Shown here one piece after another: positions 50,666 through 57,318 of a stretch of 64,000 nt of DNA. The DNA is taken from positions 4,154,001 through 4,218,000 of the forward strand of contig NZ_CAXUQH020000001.1 of the NCBI RefSeq assembly GCF_964253085.1, read 5' to 3'. The notes under the pieces were generated by a model. It had not been told where the DNA came from, did not search any database, and saw nothing but the letters and a program-made list of their open reading frames with translations. Source of the stretch: Paenibacillus_E sp964253085. Lineage in GTDB: Bacteria; Bacillota; Bacilli; Paenibacillales; NBRC-103111. A program made the position numbers and the translations under genes. How positions within the stretch are numbered: the first letter of the stretch is position 1; each line of letters opens with the position of its first letter.

Positions 50666-51307
50666 CTATAAACCAGAATCAATATTTTGGATAGCTATTT
50701 CAACCGTTCTAATTTTTTTATAAATGTCCTCTTTACACAATATCTCTAGTTTTTGCTTTAACGTTTTTTGTTCATAATCAGAAAAATAATCGTTTAGCAT
50801 ATTTTTAATGTTTAAAAATAACACCAAGGCTAATGTATGTTCTTCTACATTCCCATGTTCTAATAACTCAGCTCGAATTTTCTCCACGATGTGGTTACGT
50901 GTATTGGCTACATCCGTATATTTTTTTACTGGAACAATGAATAAAACTTCCGTATCTTCAATCTCTAGAACTCCTTTATCTACAAGGCTTTCTACAACCA
51001 TTTTATAAATTTCTTTTCGTTTAAAGTAGTAAAAGTAAGAAACCCACTGCTTTAGCTTCTTTGGTTTCTCAGCATTCATAATTTCGAGTAATCGGTCTAA
51101 ATATTTTTCACCTGTGGATGCTGAGTTAGTAATTCTGACAGTATCATCGTCTTCAAATGTAACGTTGCCATTAATAGAAAGTTCAATTATACAAGCCATT
51201 ACTGTATACAAGGCAACATGCATACGAAAAATAGACTTTAGTTTATTGGTTTCACGATCTAATGCAAGTAAGACAAACTCTTGAGGAATTGATAAATTTT
51301 TTAACAT
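50666..51307 (-). CDS. GOLPH3/VPS74-like (GPP34) protein
   Basis: 213 aa. The helical GPP34 pattern is seen: an opening SIPQEFVLLALDRETNK, then ACIIELSINGNVTFEDD, PKKLKQWVSYF and LVDKGVLEIED. Eukaryotic GOLPH3 binds phosphoinositides and Golgi glycosyltransferases. In bacteria the role is unknown, and a membrane or glycan-related function is only a guess. AAAGGA lies about 10 bases before the ATG. The promoter-proximal leader contains a 7-bp tandem repeat. Confidence 0.75.
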   Translation of the reverse strand: MLKNLSIPQEFVLLALDRETNKLKSIFRMHVALYTVMACIIELSINGNVTFEDDDTVRITNSASTGEKYLDRLLEIMNAEKPKKLKQWVSYFYYFKRKEIYKMVVESLVDKGVLEIEDTEVLFIVPVKKYTDVANTRNHIVEKIRAELLEHGNVEEHTLALVLFLNIKNMLNDYFSDYEQKTLKQKLEILCKEDIYKKIRTVEIAIQNIDSGL

Positions 51308-51336
51308 GGCAGTATCATCCTTTCGAGGACTTTTTT

Positions 51337-51378
51337 ACTTACTACTTACTACTTACTACTTATTACTTATTACTTACG
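51337..51378. repeat. Six-copy heptanucleotide tandem repeat
   Basis: ACTTACT is repeated three times, ACTTATT twice, then ACTTACG. It lies 30 bases upstream of the GOLPH3-like start, in the leader or promoter of that gene. Such repeats can change copy number by slippage. Confidence 0.9.
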
Positions 51379-51441
51379 ATATTGTACTGAATATATAAAG
51401 TCAAAGGTTTTGTTAACCATTTTTTCGATTTGTAAATACGC

Positions 51442-51476
51442 AAAAAAAGCAACCTCTCTTTCTGGACGGTTGCTTT
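51442..51476 (-). terminator. Terminator of the ars operon
   Basis: AAAGCAACC and GGTTGCTTT form a 9-bp stem. A run of seven Ts follows on the minus strand. It lies about 30 bases after the arsI stop. Confidence 0.9.
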
Positions 51477-51504
51477 CATGTTTGTATGAGCTAACGTTCC
51501 TCGT

Positions 51505-52035
51505 TTAACAACAACTTTCCACATTCCCTCTGTTCTTCATTAATGAACCCATTTCAACCGCAATGGGACTGGACGCAGGTGAACAGCATACTTCATTCTC
51601 ATTCATTTCCTCAATCGGAGTACAACATAGAGAAATGTCTCGTGATTCAGCGGCGCTTTCGAATACTGAGTCTTGTTTCGTATAAAAAATCTCCCAGGCA
51701 TTTCCATCAGGGTCATATACCCAGACTTTATCCTGAACTGCATAACAGCAAGTTGTGTTCATTTCATCAATTAGAAGGAGTCCAGCATGGCGGAGGCGAT
51801 CACCTATTGCTAGTACGTCTTCAGTGCCATTCACTTGGAATCCTAGATGATTAAGTACTCCCTTTTTTTCAAATGGGCGAACGTTTAATGAAAAATGTAG
51901 CGCTGGTTCAATCAGCTCAAACTTGGCATAATTTTCTTTCACTTTGGTAGGATCTTCTCCGAAAAAAGCTTTATAAAAATCGAGTGATTTTTGGAGGTCA
52001 CTGCAGTTTACCGCTACATGCATTCTTTTAATCAT
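51505..52035 (-). CDS. arsI: ArsI/CadI-type vicinal-oxygen-chelate protein
   Basis: 176 aa. It has the VOC fold of ArsI, the C-As lyase that removes methyl or phenyl groups from trivalent organoarsenicals. The metal ligands appear as His6 (KRMHVAV), a His in LNHLGFQV and Glu in NAWEIFY. The vicinal Cys pair that binds As(III) is in TTCCYAVQDKVWVYDPDG. The C-terminal tail is Cys-rich (three Cys pairs). It starts one base after the arsC stop. CadI-type cadmium response is the alternative name for this family. Confidence 0.8.
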   Translation of the reverse strand: MIKRMHVAVNCSDLQKSLDFYKAFFGEDPTKVKENYAKFELIEPALHFSLNVRPFEKKGVLNHLGFQVNGTEDVLAIGDRLRHAGLLLIDEMNTTCCYAVQDKVWVYDPDGNAWEIFYTKQDSVFESAAESRDISLCCTPIEEMNENEVCCSPASSPIAVEMGSLMKNRGNVESCC

Positions 52036-52036
52036 G

Positions 52037-52459
52037 TCATCTACCTTCTTTCACAAATTGCTCAATACGGTTTTTAATCGAATCCCTGACCTCACAAAAT
52101 TTGGCCATAATTTCTATTTCTGTCCCAGTTGCTTTCGCTGGATCATCAAAACCCCAGTGCCAACGCTCTGCTTTATCGTTACGTACGACAGGACAGTTAT
52201 CGTTTGCATGACCGCACAGAGTAATGATGTAATCAGCTTTTTGTAGGATTTCAGGATCGATTACATCCGAGGTGTGCTCAGAAATGTCGACGGCAGCCTC
52301 TTTCATTACAACCACGGCGCGGGGATTAAGTCCATGTGCTTCCAAACCAGCACTTTTGACCTCATATTTATCACTACCTAACGTTCTTAGAAATCCATCT
52401 GCCATTTGGCTTCTGCAAGAGTTACCTGTACAAAGAAAATATACGAGTTTCTTATCCAT
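52037..52459 (-). CDS. arsC: Arsenate reductase, thioredoxin-coupled
   Basis: 140 aa. The low-molecular-weight phosphatase loop CTGNSCRS holds the nucleophile at Cys10; the other two redox Cys are in TLCGHANDNCP (Cys82 and Cys89). It reduces arsenate to arsenite using thioredoxin. AGGAG lies about 9 bases before the ATG. The gap to the aquaporin gene is 5 bases. Confidence 0.9.
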   Translation of the reverse strand: MDKKLVYFLCTGNSCRSQMADGFLRTLGSDKYEVKSAGLEAHGLNPRAVVVMKEAAVDISEHTSDVIDPEILQKADYIITLCGHANDNCPVVRNDKAERWHWGFDDPAKATGTEIEIMAKFCEVRDSIKNRIEQFVKEGR

Positions 52460-52464
52460 TTTTC

Positions 52465-53112
52465 TTAATCTCCTTTTTCATCTAAAAGTTTATATGTCAG
52501 TGTGGCAGTTATAGCTCCAAGGATGGATGCCACTAGATATAACCATAAATGCTGCGTCGCACCCGAAACGATTGCGGGTCCAAACGATCGCGCTGGGTTC
52601 ATGGAAGCGCCGCTTATAGGGCCTGCAAACATTGCCATGAGTCCAACTGTTCCCCCGATTGCGATTCCTGCAAAGCTTTTAATGGCTTTACCATGTACGG
52701 CAGATCCTAAAATGACTAACATCAGGACAAACGTTAATATAAATTCAAGAATAAATGATTGCCCTTCCGTTGAAATTGGAATAGTTGCACCTAAATCTGC
52801 AATATTCCCAAATAGTAAGTGTAGCGTGCAACTCGCGGCAGTCGCAGCGACAAACTGTATAACGATATAGTAAAGGCTTTCTCTTGAAGTCATGTCACCT
52901 CGCACCCAAAAGCCGATGGTAACCGCAGGATTGAAATGTGCACCGGAAATATGTCCAAAAGTATAGATGAGAGCCATAACAACGAGCCCGAAGGTTAGAG
53001 CAACACCCACATGCGTAATATTTTTGGTGATTTCGTCAATTATCATCGCGCCTGGGCCAGCAAAGACCAAAAAATAAGTACCAATAAATTCAGCAATCAA
53101 CCTCTTCTTCAT
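52465..53112 (-). CDS. aqpS: Aquaglyceroporin in ars operon (AqpS-like)
   Basis: 215 aa from ATG 53112, with AAAGGAG 5 bases upstream. Six membrane helices and both NPA loops are present (HFNPAVT and SMNPARS). In some bacteria such a channel replaces the ArsB/Acr3 pump, and arsenite made by ArsC flows out through it. Its place between arsR and arsC supports this role. Plain water or glycerol transport cannot be excluded. An extra operator lies just upstream. Confidence 0.85.
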   Translation of the reverse strand: MKKRLIAEFIGTYFLVFAGPGAMIIDEITKNITHVGVALTFGLVVMALIYTFGHISGAHFNPAVTIGFWVRGDMTSRESLYYIVIQFVAATAASCTLHLLFGNIADLGATIPISTEGQSFILEFILTFVLMLVILGSAVHGKAIKSFAGIAIGGTVGLMAMFAGPISGASMNPARSFGPAIVSGATQHLWLYLVASILGAITATLTYKLLDEKGD

Positions 53113-53130
53113 TGTTTCTCCTTTAGTGTT

Positions 53131-53148
53131 AATCAAAAAAAATTGATT
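53131..53148. promoter_or_regulatory. ArsR-type operator, copy 1 (internal)
   Basis: AATCAA, six bases, TTGATT. The same 6-6-6 palindrome occurs at 53754 and 53822. This copy is in the arsR-aqpS gap, where it would give an independently regulated promoter for aqpS-arsC-arsI. A half site (ATCAAAAAAAATTT) follows. Confidence 0.75.
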
Positions 53149-53165
53149 TATAGATCAAAAAAAAT

Positions 53166-53513
53166 TTAGCAACAATCTTTGCCGTCATTCCGAGCAGGTT
53201 TAAAAATACAGCACAATTGCTCAGAAAGGATTCGACTTACTTCAGTTTGATTTATTTCGTAGTAACTCCAAGTACCGCGTGTTTCCTTTGTAATCATCCC
53301 TGCATCCAACAGAATTTTCAAATGATAAGATAGTTTGGATTGAGGCATATCTACAATTTCAGTAAGATCACACACACAGGTGTTACCGCGCTGAGTAAGT
53401 TCATACATGATTTGTAAACGCTTCTCATCGGCAAGTGCTTTGAATTTTGATTCATATTCTTTTAAGGATACAATTGGCTCATTTACTGATGTAATCGGTA
53501 TTTCTTTGATCAT
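53166..53513 (-). CDS. arsR: ArsR-family arsenic-responsive repressor
   Basis: 115 aa with the winged helix of ArsR/SmtB proteins. The metalloid site CVCDL is at the start of helix alpha-3, followed by PQSKLSYHLKILLDAGMI. Additional Cys occur at the C-terminus (CC twice), as in several ArsR proteins. AAGGTG precedes the ATG. Three matching operators surround the operon. Confidence 0.9.
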   Translation of the reverse strand: MIKEIPITSVNEPIVSLKEYESKFKALADEKRLQIMYELTQRGNTCVCDLTEIVDMPQSKLSYHLKILLDAGMITKETRGTWSYYEINQTEVSRILSEQLCCIFKPARNDGKDCC

Positions 53514-53534
53514 TGTCTACACCTTCTTTAGATA

Positions 53535-53732
53535 TTAGCAGCAGCTGCAACATGCTGTTTGAGTTTGTTTACGAGTACTGTTAGTCAAAGCTTTAAGTCC
53601 AGAAATAGCATCTTTCAGCATTTGGCGATGTTTTCTCTCATGGCTTATTTGCCATGCTGTGACGGCAGCTTTTTCAATTTCTGATTTGCGTTGAAGCATC
53701 TGGCTCTCAATTGAATAATAATTCATATTCAT
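53535..53732 (-). CDS. 65-aa Cys-tailed small protein at the head of the ars operon
   Basis: 65 aa from ATG 53732, with GGGGGTG about 6 bases upstream. The body is helical and charged (QRKSEIEKAAVTAWQISHER). The C-terminus is ACCSCC, four Cys in five residues after Ala, a likely As(III)-binding tail. It is the first gene of the ars transcript, between the operators and arsR. No family is recognised. A metalloid-buffering or chaperone-like role is inferred from the tail and position. Confidence 0.65.
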   Translation of the reverse strand: MNMNYYSIESQMLQRKSEIEKAAVTAWQISHERKHRQMLKDAISGLKALTNSTRKQTQTACCSCC

Positions 53733-53753
53733 TTTAACACCCCCATAATAATT

Positions 53754-53771
53754 AATCAATTTTTTTTGATT
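53754..53771. promoter_or_regulatory. ArsR-type operator, copy 2
   Basis: AATCAA, six Ts, TTGATT. It lies between the -10 element of the ars promoter and the first start codon. Confidence 0.8.
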
Positions 53772-53786
53772 TAACTTAATGATTTC

Positions 53787-53815
53787 AATTTACCATCTTT
53801 TTCTTAAAAGGTCAA
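53787..53815 (-). promoter_or_regulatory. Promoter of the ars operon
   Basis: On the minus strand TTGACC (53810-53815), a 17-base spacer and TAAATT (53787-53792) form a good promoter. It is flanked by one operator upstream and one downstream. Confidence 0.75.
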
Positions 53816-53821
53816 TTGTTT

Positions 53822-53839
53822 AATCAAAAAAAATTGATT
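53822..53839. promoter_or_regulatory. ArsR-type operator, copy 3
   Basis: AATCAA, six As, TTGATT. It lies just upstream of the -35 element of the ars promoter. Confidence 0.8.
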
Positions 53840-53865
53840 TATCAATGGCGTCATAACTAATCTAA

Positions 53866-53920
53866 TTTTCCCGTTAACTGAGAAAAGCTGCCGATCCTTT
53901 GCTGTCGGCAGCCAACTCTT
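53866..53920. repeat. Dispersed CCGTTA-hairpin repeat, copy 6
   Basis: TTCCCGTTAACTGAGAAAAG leads into a hairpin with arms GGCTGCCGA-like AGCTGCCGA and TCGGCAGC. It lies about 55 bases 3' of the xanthine-dehydrogenase remnant on that strand. Confidence 0.6.
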
Positions 53921-53973
53921 GATGCAGATAAGTAGGTTTAGAGGTAACAGCAATTCAGGCGTCACCCTTCATG

Positions 53974-54738
53974 CTACGGAGATCCTTTCCCCCCGAATAC
54001 ACCCCCGACCAGAGATACGCGAACAATGACTTTAGATTGGTCAATTCCAAAAAAAAGCTGAAAAAATCGTTTCATCGTAAAAGGGTCCTGTGTCGACGTC
54101 TCAATTTCTACCGTACCGTCTGGCTTTGCTTCTACAATGGCGCAGCGCGGTTCCATCGCGCAATGGTCCGACGTATTGAAAGCGTAACTGCCTTCAACCG
54201 TCACTTCGCTCAATGCCCAGCCGGCTTGCATGTCACCTTTTCGTATTTTTAAGTGATTTCCGATATTGGTCCCCGGTACAGGATAAACCTCATTCGTCTT
54301 TTGATAGCTTGCCAAATTCTCATGAATTAACGGTGCTCCGGTCCGCAGCGCGCTGCTAGGCGAATTAACGACAGGGAGCGGCTCGAAGCCAGTTCGAATT
54401 AGCCTTGCTGCTTCCTTGGCAATATGCTCGTCATCCGCTACAACAACGGCATAGGGTTCGCCCTAATATCGAACTTTGCCTTTTGCTAGCGGTGGCCGAT
54501 CGGCGAGCACACTGCCGACAAGCACGGAGTGATCAGCCCCCGTAACAACGGCGTGAACACCGGTTATTTGGAGTGCTGCAGAGTAATCAATATATTGAAT
54601 CCGGGCATGTGCATGGGGACTTGTCACCAGCCAGCCATGCAATTGACCAGGAGATTGCGTATCATTCGTATATCGAGCAACTCCTGTCACTTTATCTTTC
54701 GATTCAACTCGCGGAATCGCTTTGCCAATGACGGTCAA
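53974..54738 (-). pseudogene. Xanthine-dehydrogenase-family molybdopterin subunit, truncated
   Basis: The frame begins at TTG 54738 behind GGGGGGAG and reads MTVIGKAIPRVESKDKVTG and LHGWLVTSPHAHARI, as in large subunits of molybdenum hydroxylases (normally about 750 aa). At 54463-54465 an in-frame TAG interrupts the sequence (RY-stop-GEPYAVVVADDEHIAK). The frame then continues with matching sequence (AMEPRCAIVEAKPDGT, TQDPF) and ends after GGVFGGKGSP. Two thirds of the gene, including the cofactor and catalytic Glu regions, are gone. Decayed remnant. Confidence 0.85.
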
Positions 54739-54822
54739 GCTTCACTCCCCCCTTTTCCAATCGTCATTGTACATCTTATATTGAAAAAGGTTGTCCTATA
54801 CTTCTACTTATTGGCTACACCA

Positions 54823-54851
54823 CAAAAAAGACTCCATAGCGGAGGAGCCTT
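54823..54851 (-). terminator. Second terminator after the AraC sensor gene
   Basis: AAGGCTCC and GGAGTCTT form an 8-bp stem (one G-U pair), followed on the minus strand by TTTTTTG. It lies between the AraC sensor and the decayed gene. Confidence 0.8.
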
Positions 54852-54877
54852 GTGCTAATTCGTTCCGCACGTATATA

Positions 54878-54916
54878 AACAAACGGGTATCCCAGCCAGT
54901 TGGCAGGTGATACCCG
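54878..54916 (-). terminator. First terminator after the AraC sensor gene
   Basis: CGGGTATC and GATACCCG form an 8-bp stem enclosing a CCAGCC/TGGCAGG region; TTTGTTTATA follows on the minus strand. It lies 12 bases after the stop. Confidence 0.75.
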
Positions 54917-54927
54917 TTATTTGCGAC

Positions 54928-57231
54928 TTACGACGAGATAGGTTTGGACATGTGTTCCCGATATTCCGTCGGAGTTAAGCCTGTATATTTTTTGAAGGTG
55001 CGCAGGAAGCTTCTCGTATTTGCATATCCGACCGCTCCCGAAACGTCATTTACTTTAATGGACTTATCCCTCAAAAGCTCCATGGCAGCTTTAATGCGAA
55101 TCTCGATCATGTAATCGATAAAATTGCTTTCCGTGTGATCCTTAAACAGTCTGCTGATGTAAGGCGGAGTGAGATGAAACATGTCAGCCAACCGGTCTAA
55201 GGACAGATCATATTCCTGATAATGCTCTCGAATATAGTCCAGCATTCGCTCGATCGTCTCATTTTTCCCACGTTGATTGCGCTTTTCCTCAATTTGTGAT
55301 GCCAAGCCCTCGAGAGTATCTCCGACTAGCCGTTCCGCATCCTTCCAGTTCTCACATTTCCCGATTCGGTCATAGAAGTTGCTTAGCGGACCCATCGATA
55401 TTTCCGGCTCAATCCCAATGGATTTGACGGTTTGTAGAGACTTCATCACAAGGTCATAGCACAGCTGCCTAATTAGCTCCGGAGGAAGATTGCTCTCAAC
55501 CGCTTCACGGAATGTATCCGATAAGTACGCGAGCATCTTGACGCGATCTGTTTGTCTCATGGCTTCCATCACCGGATCGATCATCCGACTGAGCTTATAA
55601 TAATCCTGTCGGTCTGGCGGCTGTAAGTCGTCTACCGATATGACCGAATGCTTGCCGAAGATCATTTTGTAATGAAGCGCCTTCTGAGATTCATCAAAGG
55701 AGCTCGGAATTTCCTTCATTTCCCTGCGGCATTTACCGACTCCGACCGTTACCGTTAAACCAAACTGTCTTTTCATGATATCAAGGATCAGTTCAAGTAT
55801 GACTAATGTTCTCAAATGATTTTGCTCCGCATCGCCTTCCGCGAAGCTGAGAAGGACAGCCGCCTGGCCACCTCCTAGATCGATAGCCAAACCTGCGTGT
55901 TCGGTTCGAATCATCTCCTCTGCGACATTGCAAAACATATAGGTATACAACGTTTCGTCCCGTGGAGCAAGCTGTTCACCTTCCTTGCCAATCTCGGCTG
56001 TACAAACGATAAAGCGCTCGGAATACATGTGAATCCCCAAAAATTCCAAATGATGATACATCGCATGGAAATCGGAACGGTTGCCGTTTAATACATCCAT
56101 CATAATCTTCCACTTGAGCATTGGCTTCGAATCCCTGACATGCTGCTCCAAATGCTCACGGTCCGTAACCATCTCATCGAATATATGTTCAAGGTTTCTG
56201 AGTCCAATACTCTCTTCGCCCTGCCCCCTACGCTTGTTCACGCCAGACAGCTTACCCGCCAAACGATCCAGCGGCTTAAAGGTCCAACGATTCACATAAA
56301 ATAATGCGGCCAATGCTAAAATGAACATCACGACGGCAAAGGTGAGCAGCAGATTACGTGTTACCTTGATCGGCTCAAATACAGCAGACTCTGGCATTAT
56401 ACTGACAAATTTCCAACCTGTATACCCGCTAGTCCGGTAAAAGACTGACTCTCGAATCCCGTCCAACTTGACGTTGAGAGCTCCGCTGCTTGGATCCTTT
56501 AATATCGTCTGTACATACGGTAGCGACTTCATATTGCGGTAAAGCTGGTTCTTATCGTCATGAGTGACGACATTCCCTTCCCCATCCAGAATGAAAAATT
56601 GACCACCGTGGCCATCCTCATAAATCGTTTTTATCATCTGAAACAACTGAGCTTCTTTGATGCTAATAGCCATGAGACCCTTCCTGAAGCCAGGACTGCT
56701 GAGGCTAGGAAAGCTGCGGACCAAGGTAATCACATCTTGGGTCTCATGGCCATCCCATACCTTCTGAGTCGATAACCACTTAAAATATTCAGGCATATTT
56801 AGGTACTGTGCCAACCAATTGAACTCTGACGATGCTTGCTTTAAATAGGTTTCCTCCGTCATTAAATCACCACTGACATGTGAGTACGCAAATACCGAAG
56901 AATAATTGGGATTATTCCAAATAAATTCCTTCAACCTAGTTGTCAAAGTATAGTAGATGCTGTATCTGTGTCCGTCATCACTGTAGCTGTTATTCATAAA
57001 ATAAACAAACTCCAGCCCTTCGGCCATGGAAAGCAGATCCTTCTCCGTCTGGCGAAAGGCAGCCTCTACCTTGGAATCAACCTGCTTCAGCAGTGCAAGA
57101 TTAGCATCCTCTAAGTCCTTCTGCAGCCTGCCCACAGTACCTGTGTAGGACAACCAGAAGGTCAGGGTGATGATGAAGAGGAATACAATACCATATATGA
57201 TCATGGCTTTTCCGGATATGCTGGTTCTCAT
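54928..57231 (-). CDS. Membrane-anchored AraC-family sensor-regulator
   Basis: 767 aa from ATG 57231, chosen because GGAGGT lies 9 bases upstream; an earlier ATG at 57258 has no such site. One helix near residues 8-28 and another near 295-315 enclose a roughly 260-residue Cache-like sensor domain. The C-terminus is an AraC DNA-binding domain (LDRLADMFHLTPPYISRLFK, VSGAVGYANTRSFLRTFKKY, LTPTEYRE). It lies directly downstream of two tandem secreted hydrolase genes, which it probably controls. It is only distantly related to the sensor at 10003. Confidence 0.88.
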   Translation of the reverse strand: MRTSISGKAMIIYGIVFLFIITLTFWLSYTGTVGRLQKDLEDANLALLKQVDSKVEAAFRQTEKDLLSMAEGLEFVYFMNNSYSDDGHRYSIYYTLTTRLKEFIWNNPNYSSVFAYSHVSGDLMTEETYLKQASSEFNWLAQYLNMPEYFKWLSTQKVWDGHETQDVITLVRSFPSLSSPGFRKGLMAISIKEAQLFQMIKTIYEDGHGGQFFILDGEGNVVTHDDKNQLYRNMKSLPYVQTILKDPSSGALNVKLDGIRESVFYRTSGYTGWKFVSIMPESAVFEPIKVTRNLLLTFAVVMFILALAALFYVNRWTFKPLDRLAGKLSGVNKRRGQGEESIGLRNLEHIFDEMVTDREHLEQHVRDSKPMLKWKIMMDVLNGNRSDFHAMYHHLEFLGIHMYSERFIVCTAEIGKEGEQLAPRDETLYTYMFCNVAEEMIRTEHAGLAIDLGGGQAAVLLSFAEGDAEQNHLRTLVILELILDIMKRQFGLTVTVGVGKCRREMKEIPSSFDESQKALHYKMIFGKHSVISVDDLQPPDRQDYYKLSRMIDPVMEAMRQTDRVKMLAYLSDTFREAVESNLPPELIRQLCYDLVMKSLQTVKSIGIEPEISMGPLSNFYDRIGKCENWKDAERLVGDTLEGLASQIEEKRNQRGKNETIERMLDYIREHYQEYDLSLDRLADMFHLTPPYISRLFKDHTESNFIDYMIEIRIKAAMELLRDKSIKVNDVSGAVGYANTRSFLRTFKKYTGLTPTEYREHMSKPISS

Positions 57232-57318
57232 GGCTGGTGGACCTCCGTTCGGTCGCATTGTTTTGTTCCTATTGTACCATTAACACGACTGTCCGAGAGG
57301 GGAAATATGGATTTCCTA

